A stretch of 64,000 nt of DNA, taken from positions 1,514,501-1,578,500 of the forward strand of contig CP003096.1 in the NCBI GenBank assembly GCA_000233775.1. The letters run 5' to 3'. This DNA is from Thermovirga lienii DSM 17291. GTDB taxonomy: Bacteria; Synergistota; Synergistia; Synergistales; Thermovirgaceae. A program made the translations under genes and the position numbers. Shown piece after piece: positions 43,666-53,684 of this stretch (position 1 is the first letter of the stretch; each line of letters starts with the position of its first letter). The notes beneath the pieces were generated by a model, which worked only from the letters and a program-made list of their open reading frames with translations, had not been told where the DNA came from and did no database searches.

Positions 43666-44109
43666 TCACTTGGGGACATAAACGTACACACTACAGGGAG
43701 CATGGTAAACTACCTTCGCCGCCACGCTGCCGATAAAAAACCTTTGCAGGTCGGAAAGCCCCCTGTGGCCTATCATTATCATTGATGCGTCAATCTCCTT
43801 GGCATAGTCCAAAATGCTCTCATAAGGGACTCCGCTTCTCACTACAACGGTGACCGGCAGATCCTTTGAGACGTTCCCTCTTTTTGACGCTTCAGCCACT
43901 AATTGTTCGATCTTCTCTTTCACCTCTTCTTCCGAAGGCAGTAAATGAACTGGGTAGTGACTGTACCAAACAGTCTTCCCTTCGGACGGTTCTATCACAT
44001 GTAGGACGAACAAAGATACGTCCTTTTCCTTTTCTGCGTATTTTAGGGCGTGCTCGAGGAGATCTATACTGGTTTGACTACCATCAACAGCAACAACTAT
44101 CTTCTTCAT
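43666..44109 (-). CDS. Universal stress protein, UspA family
   Basis: 147 residues, single Usp domain. The N-terminal VVAVDGSQTS loop and the ATP-binding signature MIGHRGLSDLQRFFIGSVAAKVVYHAPCSVYV (GHRG...GSVA...CSV) mark an ATP-binding-type Usp, though the usual G2xG9xG spacing is slightly altered. It lies 103 bases after the V-ATPase operon on the same strand. Role in stress or energy state is inferred from the family. Confidence 0.9.
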   Translation of the reverse strand: MKKIVVAVDGSQTSIDLLEHALKYAEKEKDVSLFVLHVIEPSEGKTVWYSHYPVHLLPSEEEVKEKIEQLVAEASKRGNVSKDLPVTVVVRSGVPYESILDYAKEIDASMIMIGHRGLSDLQRFFIGSVAAKVVYHAPCSVYVYVPK

Positions 44110-44211
44110 TCAGTATCCCCTCCCTTTGCAAACAATACATCCTACTGATGTAATAATACATCTATATTTTAGCAAAGTAAATATTGACTTAAAATCCTCA
44201 TCTCCGAGAAG

Positions 44212-45588
44212 TCACAGCCACTTTTTTATGTGAAGTCGCAACTCCTCCGATGTGACCCTCACAAGCTGCTCCCTGGGCAATTCTGAAAGTACGCTCCAGG
44301 CAAGGTCCAGAGATTTTGTTATATCCCTATCCTCTCGGTCCCCCTGGTTCAAGAACTCCCTTTCAAAGCGCTCCCCAAACTTCAGGGATGCCTTATCCTG
44401 CTCGTTTAGCTCCTCTGTACCAACTACGCTAGCCAAAGACCGCACTTCCTCCACCCTGCTTACAGAGGCAAACAACTGGCTTGCCACATTTGGGTGGTCA
44501 TCCCGAGTAAAATCCCTGCCTATGGCGTCCTTCATCAGGCGAGAGAGACTAGCTATTACATCAATTGGGGGATAGATACCTTTGCCATCCAACTCCCTTG
44601 AAAGCACGATCTGCCCTTCCGTAATAAAACCTGTTAAATCTGGAATGGGATGAGTTATGTCATCGTTAGGCATGGTTAAGATAGGAAGCTGAGTCAAGCT
44701 TCCACCGCTGTCTTTGAGCACTCCCGCCCTCTCGTACAAAGAGGCTAGATCACTGTACATGTACCCGGGGTAACCTTTACGGCTCGGAACTTCCCCTTGG
44801 GCCACGCCAATCTCCCTGAGGGCTTCACAATAATTTGTCATATCGGTCATTATGACCAGCACGTGAAGGCCTAGGTCGAAAGCAAGATATTCCGCCGCGG
44901 TAAGAGCAAACCTGGGAGCAGCAACCCTTTCGATAACGGGATCATCAGCCAAATTCAAGAACGTCACTATGTTGTTGGTTCGACCCCTTTCCATAATGTT
45001 TCTCTCAAAGAAAGCTGCGTCGTCATGTTTTATCCCTATGCCTACGAAAACCACGGCAAAGTTCTCCGCCCCCAAAAGTCTTGACTGGGTAGCAATTTGA
45101 ACGGCCAACCTGTTATGGGGCAGCCCATTACCAGAAAAAATAGGAAGCTTTTGTCCTCTGACCAAGGTGGTTAGAACGTCTATGACGGATATGCCTGTAT
45201 GAATAAAATCCCTGGGATAGACCCTGGCCATAGGGTTTATGGGGCAACCATTAACATTGCGCACCACACTTCCGAACACGGGGCCACAACCATCCCTGGG
45301 CTCTCCAAGTCCGTTGAACGTGCGCCCTAATATAGATGGGGAGAGCGTCATAACAAGCTCCTTTCCTAAAAAGCGAACCCGAGAACTCTCAGGGACCAGA
45401 TCCTCAGTGCCTGAAAAGACCTGAATCAGGGTAGCTCGCTCATCAAGCACCACGACTCTTCCTTTTCTGGTAACTTCATCAGGCCCTATCACCTCGACTA
45501 TCTCACCATATCCTGCTCCCTTCACGTTTTCGACCAGGACAAACGGTCCGTTAATAGCTTTAACCCCGATATATTCAGCTACTGGCAT
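44212..45588 (-). CDS. atpB: V-type ATPase subunit B
   Basis: Non-catalytic stator-ring subunit of the V1 hexamer, 458 residues from the ATG at 45588 (stop of subunit A and this start read TAATATG; SD GAGGAAGGGG). Features: RDFIHTGISVIDVLTTLVRGQKLPIFSGNGLPHN, in which the Walker-A region is degenerate as usual for B, then VLVIMTDMTNYCEALREIG and GYPGYMYSDLASLYERAG. Last gene of the operon. Confidence 0.96.
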   Translation of the reverse strand: MPVAEYIGVKAINGPFVLVENVKGAGYGEIVEVIGPDEVTRKGRVVVLDERATLIQVFSGTEDLVPESSRVRFLGKELVMTLSPSILGRTFNGLGEPRDGCGPVFGSVVRNVNGCPINPMARVYPRDFIHTGISVIDVLTTLVRGQKLPIFSGNGLPHNRLAVQIATQSRLLGAENFAVVFVGIGIKHDDAAFFERNIMERGRTNNIVTFLNLADDPVIERVAAPRFALTAAEYLAFDLGLHVLVIMTDMTNYCEALREIGVAQGEVPSRKGYPGYMYSDLASLYERAGVLKDSGGSLTQLPILTMPNDDITHPIPDLTGFITEGQIVLSRELDGKGIYPPIDVIASLSRLMKDAIGRDFTRDDHPNVASQLFASVSRVEEVRSLASVVGTEELNEQDKASLKFGERFEREFLNQGDREDRDITKSLDLAWSVLSELPREQLVRVTSEELRLHIKKWL

Positions 45589-45589
45589 A

Positions 45590-47371
45590 TTAGCCCCTTC
45601 CTCTCGTAGCTTTTCTTTCGCTTCCCACCTTGTCCAGGAAAGCGTCAAGTTCTTTTTTCAGACCAGAGATCTCATTTGTTATCTCCTCTGAAGTCCTCTC
45701 CCTTATGTGGGTTATCTCAAGTACCGGTTTACCTCCCCTTATCAGGGAAAGAGGCACTCCTCTTTTCACGAGCTCAGAAGCCTTTTCGTAAAAATGAAGT
45801 ATCAAGTCTAAAATGGCAAAACCCTTCTCAGGTGGGGAGTAAGCATCGTCGCTGAAAGCACTTTGCTGCAGGTATCCATTTTTAAGCAAAAAGGCCGTGA
45901 ACGCTATCAGCTTCTGCTCATCAGGTAGTACGTCCTCACCCACAAGACGTATAACTTGTTGAATCTTCTCATCCTCCGCCAAAAGCTCCCTCACCCTGTC
46001 CCTGTACTCTCCCCACTTAGGATCCACGTGAGCAGCAAACCAGTCTTCCACTTCCCTGGCATACTCACTGTAAGACTCCAGCCAATTTATGGCAGGAAAA
46101 TGTCTTGCCCCCGCCAGGCTCTTGTCCAATGCCCAAAAACACCTTATAAAGCGTTTAGTGTTTCGAGTAACAGGTTCGGTAAAATCTCCTCCTGGTGGGG
46201 ATACTGCTCCTATTATCGTTATACTTCCTTCGTTCCCTCCCAACGTGATGACCCGACCAGCTCTTTCATAAAATTCAGCTAAGCGAGTAGGCAAATAAGC
46301 TGGGAAACCCTCTTCAGCAGGCACCTCCTCCAGCCTCCCAGATATCTCTCTGAGGGCCTCTGCCCAACGGCTGGTTGAATCGGCCATTAAAGCAACGTGG
46401 TAACCCATGTCTCGGAAATACTCCGCTATTGTTATTCCTGTGTATATTGAGGCCTCTCTAGCAGCAACAGGCATGTTTGACGTGTTGGCAATCAGAATGG
46501 TCCGTTCCATAAGGGGTCTTCCTGAACGAGGGTCTTTCAATTGAGGAAACTCCTCCAAAACCTGCGTCATCTCGTTTCCTCGCTCACCACAACCAATGTA
46601 AACAACCAAATGAGCATCGCTCCACTTGGCAAGCTGGTGCTGGGTAACCGTCTTACCCGTCCCGAAGCCTCCAGGGATCGCTGCCACTCCGCCTCGAGCT
46701 ATGGGGAAAAGGCCGTCAATTATCCTCTGTCCCGTGACAAGTGGTTCGTTAGGCAAAAGCCTCTCCCTATAGGGGCGGGGTTTCCTTACAGGCCAAACTT
46801 GCACTACAGGCACATCAACCGTATTACCATATGGGTCCTTGATAGTCGCTACGATATCAGAAGCTGAAATGGTGCCTCCCTGGTGCACGAATGTTATTTC
46901 ACCTTCCACATTCGGAGGAACCAATATTTTGTGCTCTAAGAGAGGAGTTTCCTGAACAGCGCCAAGCAACATGCCGCCTGAAACGGTCTCCCCCACCTCG
47001 ACTAAAGGGGTGAAATCCCACATAGAATCTCTATTAACCATTACCGTCTTAACCCCACGAGAGAGCATGGCTCCTTCAAGTTCAAAAAGGGTGTCAAGGG
47101 GACGCCCTATGCCATCAAAGATCTTTCCTACAAGGCCGGGGCCCAGTTCAACGGAAAGAGACCTACCTGTGCCTATCACGGGCTCACCTAGATGAAGTCC
47201 TTGAGTATCCTCAAAGACCTGAATAAGGGCCTCTTCTCCCTCCATTCTTATTATCTCTCCCCAAAGGTTAAGCTTGCCAACGCGAACCATCTCCCTCATG
47301 CCAAAGGTTCGCATTGCCCTAGCCCTAACCACTGGACCGTTGACACTTACAATGGTGCCTAAGCTGTTCAA
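45590..47371 (-). CDS. atpA: V-type ATPase catalytic subunit A
   Basis: 593 residues from a TTG at 47371 behind a G-rich site. The catalytic Walker A is [12 protein letters not shown] (about 230), with the V-type insertion domain before it ([16 protein letters not shown] region), Walker B segment [19 protein letters not shown], and [13 protein letters not shown]. Hydrolyses ATP to drive, or is driven by, ion flow through the membrane sector. 26 bases downstream of subunit E. Confidence 0.97.
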   Translation of the reverse strand: MNSLGTIVSVNGPVVRARAMRTFGMREMVRVGKLNLWGEIIRMEGEEALIQVFEDTQGLHLGEPVIGTGRSLSVELGPGLVGKIFDGIGRPLDTLFELEGAMLSRGVKTVMVNRDSMWDFTPLVEVGETVSGGMLLGAVQETPLLEHKILVPPNVEGEITFVHQGGTISASDIVATIKDPYGNTVDVPVVQVWPVRKPRPYRERLLPNEPLVTGQRIIDGLFPIARGGVAAIPGGFGTGKTVTQHQLAKWSDAHLVVYIGCGERGNEMTQVLEEFPQLKDPRSGRPLMERTILIANTSNMPVAAREASIYTGITIAEYFRDMGYHVALMADSTSRWAEALREISGRLEEVPAEEGFPAYLPTRLAEFYERAGRVITLGGNEGSITIIGAVSPPGGDFTEPVTRNTKRFIRCFWALDKSLAGARHFPAINWLESYSEYAREVEDWFAAHVDPKWGEYRDRVRELLAEDEKIQQVIRLVGEDVLPDEQKLIAFTAFLLKNGYLQQSAFSDDAYSPPEKGFAILDLILHFYEKASELVKRGVPLSLIRGGKPVLEITHIRERTSEEITNEISGLKKELDAFLDKVGSERKATRGRG

Positions 47372-47397
47372 ACCACACTCCCCCCTTGTCTACCCAC

Positions 47398-48018
47398 TCA
47401 AATAAGGGGCAAAAGTCTATCTGCCAACGATGCTGACAATTCTTGGGCTTGTGCCTTCCAGTCCGCTCTGACAAAGCGCTTTTCATCCTCGGAATAAACC
47501 CAAACTCCCCCAAGTATGGGTGCAGGCTCTCCATCAAAGGAGACCTTCAAGTTGGGCAGTGACTTTCTGACCTCTTGGGCCACATGCTCACCCAAATGAG
47601 CATCCTGCGCTGACAAACGAATTTTTATGGCATTTACTCCCTCTAAAACAGAAATGGCATCCAACACCAGGCCAACAAGTATTTCCGGATACCTTGGGTC
47701 TTCCCTTAGATGGTTGAGTTTATCTTCCAGCAAAGTCGTTGCCTCTTTGAGAAGCTGGTTTTGTAGTCTAAGGAACTCCGTCTTCCGTTCCCTTTCAGCA
47801 GCCATAACCTGCCGTCTCCTGATGGACTCGGCTCTTTCCTCCGCTTCTTTGAGGATCAGGGCCTCTTCCTTTGCTATCTTCTCCATTTCTTCCTTTTCCA
47901 CGGCCTCCGCTTCCTTTTTGGCCATTTCTATTATCTTGGCCCTCTCATGCTCGGCCTCCATTAAAATAAGTTCCTTTAGACCATTGAGTTTCTTATTCAG
48001 TAGCTCCTCACTGCTCAT
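47398..48018 (-). CDS. atpE: V-type ATPase subunit E (peripheral stalk)
   Basis: 206 residues. The N-terminal half is a long charged helix (EAEHERAKIIEMAKKEAEAVEK, about 17-100) that would form the coiled-coil peripheral stalk with the G/H subunit. The C-terminal half is globular and binds A/B. It overlaps subunit F by 4 bases. Confidence 0.85.
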   Translation of the reverse strand: MSSEELLNKKLNGLKELILMEAEHERAKIIEMAKKEAEAVEKEEMEKIAKEEALILKEAEERAESIRRRQVMAAERERKTEFLRLQNQLLKEATTLLEDKLNHLREDPRYPEILVGLVLDAISVLEGVNAIKIRLSAQDAHLGEHVAQEVRKSLPNLKVSFDGEPAPILGGVWVYSEDEKRFVRADWKAQAQELSASLADRLLPLI

Positions 48019-48329
48019 TCTATGTTCACCCCTAAAGCTTCTCGCACATAAGAGGTTAGAAAATCTGCCTCTCTCTTCATGCCATGACGATCTGGTATCT
48101 CTACAATCAGGGGGAGGCTGCCTTTCTCTCTAAGAAGTCTCACTTGTTCATAAGCCCATTCTGCAGCCTTCTCCGTAAAGATCAAAATACCTATATCGTG
48201 GTCTTTAATCGCTTCTTCAATAGCTAAATTCGCCTCATTCGGCCCCTTCACGACAACTCCGTCTACTCCTGCCAGGCGCATTCCAATCAAACTGTCCAGG
48301 TTGTCGCTTATCAAGAAGGCCCTCATCAT
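48015..48329 (-). CDS. atpF: V-type ATPase subunit F
   Basis: 104 residues, Rossmann-like fold of the central-shaft regulator: FLISDNLDSLIGMRLAGVDGVVV and DIGILIFTEKAAEWAYEQV with LPLIVEIPDRHG, the family pattern. It sits between K and E. Confidence 0.9.
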   Translation of the reverse strand: MMRAFLISDNLDSLIGMRLAGVDGVVVKGPNEANLAIEEAIKDHDIGILIFTEKAAEWAYEQVRLLREKGSLPLIVEIPDRHGMKREADFLTSYVREALGVNIE

Positions 48330-48339
48330 CCTTCACCTT

Positions 48340-48753
48340 TCATATTTTGCCCAATATCAATAAGGCCACAATTACGCCGTATATGGCGATACCCTCAGCT
48401 AAGCCAAGATATATCAAAGTAGTACCCAACATTTCAGGCTTTTCTCCTATGACTCCTATGGCTGCTGCTCCAACCACCGCAACAGCTATACCTGCACCGA
48501 TACAGGCAAGACCCGCTGCAACGGCAGCCCCAACGAAACCCATTCCAGCACCGGAGGACAAACCTCCTGCAGCGGCCAATGAGGCCTCAGGAAAAACTGC
48601 TAAAGTGCCCCCTAAAACAATAGAAGCAAACAATCCCATTAACACAAATCGTAGGATAACCTTTCGACTCCCCTCCAAGGTGGCCTTACGCAAGAAAAGC
48701 CCTGAAAAAATAGTTGCAACTGAGACCGAAACTAACACCCAAAAACCTGCCAT
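48340..48753 (-). CDS. atpK: V-type ATPase rotor subunit K (c-ring)
   Basis: 137 residues from an ATG at 48753 behind GGGGGGATG. Four hydrophobic segments. The last two are a normal c-type hairpin, with small residues GAAVAAGLACIGAGIAVAVV (about 76-95) and the ion-binding glutamate in LGLAEGIAIYG (about 115-125). The first two (about 3-20 and 33-55) do not match a c hairpin and carry no carboxylate. They could be extra helices or a removable leader. The residues around Glu lack the Gln and Ser/Thr seen in Na+ rings, hinting at protons; this is weak evidence. Confidence 0.85.
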   Translation of the reverse strand: MAGFWVLVSVSVATIFSGLFLRKATLEGSRKVILRFVLMGLFASIVLGGTLAVFPEASLAAAGGLSSGAGMGFVGAAVAAGLACIGAGIAVAVVGAAAIGVIGEKPEMLGTTLIYLGLAEGIAIYGVIVALLILGKI

Positions 48754-48778
48754 ATGGACATCCCCCCATTTTTTCAAT

Positions 48779-50739
48779 CTATTTGATAGTCCGCCTAGTG
48801 TTACGAAGGAGATCCTTTCCTTCGAACGTAACCGGTCTGAAGGCTCTACCCTCACCACGGTAAAATTTCCCAAAAAATTCATAGTACTCCAAACGCAACG
48901 TCTGTATGAAGACGATCAATCCCTCAAGACCCACGATCAGCAAGTTACCAACAACCAGCAATGTCCCCTTTAATATCCATCCTCCCGGCAGGTTTCTTAC
49001 CATATCTGAAAGCATCATTACAGCCAGGGATAAGCCCACGTGGTTTAATGCGAAGGCTGCAAGACGGACAAAAGAAGCCGTGTTGCTCATAAAGCTCAAA
49101 AGGTTATGAAAAACCTCGAAAACGTACAAGCCAAGTTTCTCTTTCTCCTTGGATCTCTCTCTGAGAACGACCCTTGCCAAGATGTCCCTAAGGAGAATCA
49201 CCACAAATAAAAGGACCGGGAGGACCCAATAGACCCATTTAGGACCAGGCAGTACTATACCTTTCAAAGTCGCATAACCTAGGGCTGCAAGAGATAAATA
49301 CAGGAAGGTACCTGCCAGACCTCGCCCATCGAAAAGCAGCCTCCCGAAATCTCTGGCCCTGTATTGGGTTATCATGTTCAGCGTCATTCCCAAGGTCATA
49401 ATGGAAACCCCAATGCCAATAGAGAAAGCCAAGAGGTCTCCCATGTCCTCCATTGGAGAAATCCATAGAGGATGAATTATCCCTTCTACTCCAAAGACAC
49501 TTCCATATAAGAACCCAAAAAGAACCGATGAAGCTCCTGCCGATTTGAGCACAATTCCCATGGAACGAGATGCCACTTTTCTCTTTTGGAGGAAAACGGC
49601 AATAAGAAAGAGCATCAGCCCATGGCCTACATCACCAAACATGAATCCAAAAAACAGGCAAAAAGTCACCGCCACGAAGAAAGATGGATCTATCTCTCCA
49701 TAGCTGGGCAAACTGTAAAGTGCCACGATCTCTTGAAAAGCACTGACAAGGGGCAAATTCTTGAGCAATGTTGGTACTTTTATGCCTGAATAAGGCATTG
49801 CTTTTATCTCTTCTACATGCATGACCGTTTGGGGAGCCATTTTCTCCAGATCCGAACGGACCCTTTCTAATATATCCTCTGGGATCCAACCCGATAGGAT
49901 ATATAGGTCTTTCAGTTCTCCTCTACCGCGACACAACTCATACACCCTCTGCATGGTGTAAATGGAAGAATAAAGCTTCACAAAAAATTCTCTGTTTCGA
50001 TCAAGTAATCTTGATGAAGCTTTCTCCAGGCCATTTATAGCTCTTTTAAGGTTATCGATCCTTTTGACTATAGAGTCCTCTGAATTTTCCCCTAATTCTT
50101 GCTGCAAATCCTCCATATGAAACCTTTTGCAGTAAAGGCTATCCAAAAGCTTCTGAGATCCTTCTGCATAACCGGGTACGGTAAGCCCTAAAAACCACGT
50201 GTTGCCTCCTCTTGAAAGCAAGGACTCTATGTATAACGGGGCCTCCTCTGATGAATCCAACAGCCTGCGGAAGTTTTCAGAACTGGTTTTTGCAAAAAGG
50301 GGGACTAAATACTTGGTATCGAAAAGATCCTTCAAGTTTAATCCCCGTTCCTTCAAAGCTCTCATTAGAAAGAGTAAAGCCTCTAGCTTCTCCAGCTTTT
50401 CGACGAGTTCCTCTTTCTTTGAAGACCAAAGCTCCAATCTGCGTACTGCACTGTTAACCTGCATGGAGGCTATCTCGAGGCTAAACCTGGGGGAGACCTG
50501 GATTGGCACTGGAATAGGAGGTTTTTCCCCTGCAGCTTGCCAAATGGAAGCAAGCTTTACCAAGAGCTCATCATAAGGGTTATCAGACGTAGAAGTTATC
50601 TTTGAGCGAATAGTCTTGTCCTTTAGAAGAATGTCAAGTGGCAGAGGCTGAAATCCGCCTGAAAGGACCATCAAACTGGCTACCTTTTCCATTTCCTTCG
50701 CCCTATCAGGGTAAGGGCCAACATTTTCACAACGGCCAT
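48779..50739 (-). CDS. atpI: V-type ATPase subunit I (a-type stator), apparent frameshift at the N terminus
   Basis: About 655 residues: cytoplasmic coiled-coil half to about 330, then seven or so membrane helices (FCLFFGFMFGDVGHGLMLF, SFVRLAAFALNHVGLSLAV), forming the ion half-channels. The expected start is ATG 50739 (SD AAGGTGAG), which reads MAVVKMLALTLIG, the classic N terminus of this subunit, but hits a stop after 19 codons. The rest (EMEKVASLMVLSGG) is in another frame. One extra base in the GGG run at 50701-50703 would join them perfectly. The only uninterrupted frame starts with a GTG at 50749 and a non-family leader. Either a sequence error or a real mutation. Confidence 0.9.
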
Positions 50740-51818
50740 TTAATCTCACCTTCCGGAATCAGGGGCCTAATTAGATAAAGGGCAGCCTGGCGCCGGTCAT
50801 AATCGTACCGAACGTCCTCTATGATAGTGCAGAGATCACCTATCTCATACTCGAGCAGCGTAAGATAGGCCATCACAGTGGCAAAATCAACCCTGCCGGC
50901 CCTGAAGACTCTTCGGGCCGCCTCTCGGATAGCCCTTTTACAATCTCTTTCAAAGGAGATATCGCTTTTTGAGTAAGGGTGCTCAAACAAATTACCATAA
51001 ACGGAAGTTTCTAGATTGCCCCAAAAATCATCAACATCGGATGATCTAGCCAAAGCCCTCAATGCGCTTCTGGTAAACTTGTAACGGCGGGGCAGAAGCT
51101 GCGCCAGTCGCTGCTCTGGTGTAAGGTCGTAAAACCTAAGACCTCTGTATATCCACATGACGTTTGTAAGATCCACGTACAAACCTATTATCTTCAATAC
51201 AGATCGGCGCTCTAAGTATGGAAGGGCATAGGCTGCATCGAAAAGGTTTGTCATCGTTGTCGTATCTATAGCCATCTCAACGTGAAACATGTTTTCCTTT
51301 CCAGAGGCCAAACGCTTCAAGGGTTCTTTAAGAGGCTTTTCATAGATGGTTCCCTTCAACGCTTCGAAAGCATCGGAAAAATCCCTGCTTGACAGAAGCA
51401 AATCAAAGGGTAGGGAAGTATCTCCCAAAGAGAGCAACCACATCCTGAGGTTTTCCCTATTACCTCTCCTTGTCAGGAGATACCTGAGAGTTCTTTTAAG
51501 CGCCGAAGCTTCATACCTTTTTATCCACGCAACCAGGAAATGCTTATATTTTCCTCGCATGGTTCGTAGAAATGTTTTAGATTGCTCAAGGGGAATTATT
51601 TTTAAGCGGGATTCCAACTGTACCCTACCTTCATCTTCGGGACGAATAAACTTTACGGCATCCTTGTACCCCAAAGTTTTAGCAAGTTGTTCCAATATTT
51701 CAGGCACATCATCGCACATGAGGATCTGCCACATCTCCTCATCCTTGAGAAGCTTGGCGTATAAAACGTGGGAGAATACTCCCGCGGAGACTCGCTCTCC
51801 CAAAGAAAAGAAAGACAC
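50727..51818 (-). CDS. atpC: V-type ATPase subunit C (d-like, central stalk cap)
   Basis: 363 residues, all helical, the AC39/subunit d family that links the rotor shaft to the K ring. It shows FDAAYALPYLERRSVLKIIGLYVDLTNVMWIYRGLRFYDL and a C-terminal ARVFRAGRVDFATVMAYLTLLEYEIGDL-like region. GTG start at 51818 behind AAAGGGAG. Overlaps the ATG of subunit I by 13 bases. Confidence 0.9.
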   Translation of the reverse strand: MSFFSLGERVSAGVFSHVLYAKLLKDEEMWQILMCDDVPEILEQLAKTLGYKDAVKFIRPEDEGRVQLESRLKIIPLEQSKTFLRTMRGKYKHFLVAWIKRYEASALKRTLRYLLTRRGNRENLRMWLLSLGDTSLPFDLLLSSRDFSDAFEALKGTIYEKPLKEPLKRLASGKENMFHVEMAIDTTTMTNLFDAAYALPYLERRSVLKIIGLYVDLTNVMWIYRGLRFYDLTPEQRLAQLLPRRYKFTRSALRALARSSDVDDFWGNLETSVYGNLFEHPYSKSDISFERDCKRAIREAARRVFRAGRVDFATVMAYLTLLEYEIGDLCTIIEDVRYDYDRRQAALYLIRPLIPEGEIKWPL

Positions 51819-52165
51819 TATATCTCCCTTTCCTTGCTTTTCAATATTTTTGCTACATGCTCTTTGACCAAGGAATCCACGACCGCCTCCACTACCTCAT
51901 TGAAACGTCGCCTGGCCCTCTGTCTCTCCATTTTTCCAACCTCCAAGATCTGCTTCGCTTCCTCCTCAGCGGCTGACCTTGCGCTTTCAATAATGGCTTT
52001 GGCCTTTTCCTTAGCTCCATTTAATCTCCGCTGCCGCTCCATTGCTATTTTCTCGTTGGCCGCCTTTTTTATTCTCTCTGCCTCGGCCTTGGCCTCTTCT
52101 ACTTCTCTTGCGCCTTCACTCTCGGCACCAAGCAAGACCGCTAAAGCTTCCTGCAGTGAGGGCAT
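51818..52165 (-). CDS. V-type ATPase subunit G/H-like coiled-coil stalk protein
   Basis: 115 residues, almost wholly one charged helix with Ala/Glu/Lys/Arg heptads (EGAREVEEAKAEAERIKKAA, ARSAAEEEAKQILEVG). It fits the partner of subunit E in the peripheral stalk. It lies 2 bases after subunit D and overlaps the next start. Sequence of such helices is poorly conserved, so position carries much of the assignment. Confidence 0.75.
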   Translation of the reverse strand: MPSLQEALAVLLGAESEGAREVEEAKAEAERIKKAANEKIAMERQRRLNGAKEKAKAIIESARSAAEEEAKQILEVGKMERQRARRRFNEVVEAVVDSLVKEHVAKILKSKEREI

Positions 52166-52167
52166 GT

Positions 52168-52794
52168 TTACCCCTCCCTCTTAATCTTTTGTTTCTTCGC
52201 AGTCTTCATACGGACGAAGTCTTCTCGCTCGCTTTCCTCTAAAACGGAGGATATTTCTGAAATCGAAGCTTGGGTTAGGGGGATGACAACCTTCTCCAAA
52301 GCGTTTACACGCCTATTGGTACGTCTGACTTGAACGGCCAGCCTGTAAACGGCGTTCTCCACTTCCGCAAGTTGAGAGAGAATCGATCGAACTTTGCAAA
52401 AAGCAAGGTAGGCTTCATCCATGGAACTAGAGGTCTCCAGAAAAGAATATGCAGGGTTCGCTTTGGGCTCTAAGGGGTCCACTTCCGGAACTTCCACACC
52501 CATTACCGACCTCAGGCGTATGACGAAACGCCGCTCCTCTGGTATAGAATGGGCTATCTCCTCCACGGTCTCAACGCCTAAAGATATGTTTGCACGCTGA
52601 AGAGCAGAATAAGCCTCCTGAAAGACCTCTGCTACCTCTTTCTGAACTTTCCTGGCCTTAGCTATGGTGGAGCTTAACTCCAACATCAAAATTTGGCGCT
52701 TTTGCTCCAACAATGCATGCCCTTTTTGGGCCATTTTCAGCTTTTTTGCGAGCCTGAACAGATTTCCTCTCGTTGGAACAACCTTTACGGCCAA
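52168..52794 (-). CDS. atpD: V-type ATPase subunit D (central shaft)
   Basis: 208 residues, two long helices that form the rotor shaft. VPTRGNLFRLAKKLKMAQKGHALLEQKRQILML is the family N terminus (about 5-37), and VYRLAVQVRRTNRRVNALE the C-terminal helix. I chose the TTG at 52794, 7 bases after a GGGGG site; an upstream in-frame extension has no family match. First gene of the nine-gene operon. Confidence 0.92.
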   Translation of the reverse strand: MAVKVVPTRGNLFRLAKKLKMAQKGHALLEQKRQILMLELSSTIAKARKVQKEVAEVFQEAYSALQRANISLGVETVEEIAHSIPEERRFVIRLRSVMGVEVPEVDPLEPKANPAYSFLETSSSMDEAYLAFCKVRSILSQLAEVENAVYRLAVQVRRTNRRVNALEKVVIPLTQASISEISSVLEESEREDFVRMKTAKKQKIKREG

Positions 52795-52906
52795 ACAAGC
52801 TACCCCCTTATTTGGAGTTGCTTTTAATTTATTATACAACCATTATACAGCCAAAATTACCGCCAGAAAAGGTCGTCCAACTCTCTCGATCACCCCAAAA
52901 GGGGGT

Positions 52907-53632
52907 CTATTTATCGTTTTTCTTGAGTTTCTTATAATCTTCTATGCTCTCCAACAGGTGTTTTCGCATAAGGTGCCTTGCCTTTTCTGGCTCCCTGTTC
53001 GCTATATGCTCCACAATCTGTTTGTGGGCCTTTATCATCTTTTCCCAGATCTTTTCATCAAATTCCCAATATTTCTTTCTGTGTTCGTTGATCTCCGTTT
53101 TTATAGATCGTAGAAGCTTTAGAGCAAAATTATTTCCCGCTATCTCCGCTATAGCCTCATGAAAATCTGAATGAACCATCAGTTCTTCCTGATCTGAAGG
53201 ATGATATTTGCCATTTGCTCTAGTGCTTTTTGCCACTATTTCTTCCAGTCTTCTTATATCTTCAGCCGTTGCCCTCTCAGCAGCCAGGTAAGCCAAGTCG
53301 CTTTCCAGCGCCGCTCTTACCTGCATAAGCTCTATCCATGCCCTTTCCTCATTCATGTAGTCGAAGAGTTCATAAGCCATTATTTTCCGCAGGGCTACAG
53401 GAGAGACAAAGGTTCCTTGGCCTGGCCTCGCCTCCAGGATACCCGACACCGCCAAGGATTTTGTTGCCTCCCTAACGCAGTTTCTGCCAACCTGGAATCT
53501 TTCAGCCAGCTCCATCTCGCTTGGGATCTTATCCCCAACCTTCCAAACTCCATTTTTTATAGCCAAGAGCATCTGTTCTGTTACTTCCTTATAAAGTGTC
53601 GATCTTTCAGCAGGTTTCAGCAAACCCATCAC
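52907..53632 (-). CDS. GntR/FadR-subfamily transcriptional regulator
   Basis: About 240 residues. N-terminal winged helix (about 1-75; GDKIPSEMELAERFQVGRNCVREATK, then LEARPGQGTFV) and the all-helical FCD effector domain (about 95-230; RAALESDLAYLAAERATAED, MVHSDFHEAIAEIAGN and HKQIVEHIANREPEKARHLMRKHL), with the metal-binding D/H pattern of FadR-type acid sensors. It is divergent from the TRAP locus, with a long inverted repeat between them. Start is ATG 53629 or a nearby GTG/TTG after GAGGAG. Confidence 0.92.
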   Translation of the reverse strand: MMGLLKPAERSTLYKEVTEQMLLAIKNGVWKVGDKIPSEMELAERFQVGRNCVREATKSLAVSGILEARPGQGTFVSPVALRKIMAYELFDYMNEERAWIELMQVRAALESDLAYLAAERATAEDIRRLEEIVAKSTRANGKYHPSDQEELMVHSDFHEAIAEIAGNNFALKLLRSIKTEINEHRKKYWEFDEKIWEKMIKAHKQIVEHIANREPEKARHLMRKHLLESIEDYKKLKKNDK

Positions 53633-53684
53633 TCCTCACAACAAAAGGATGAACAACTATCAGCAAGATCTTATTTCACAAGCA

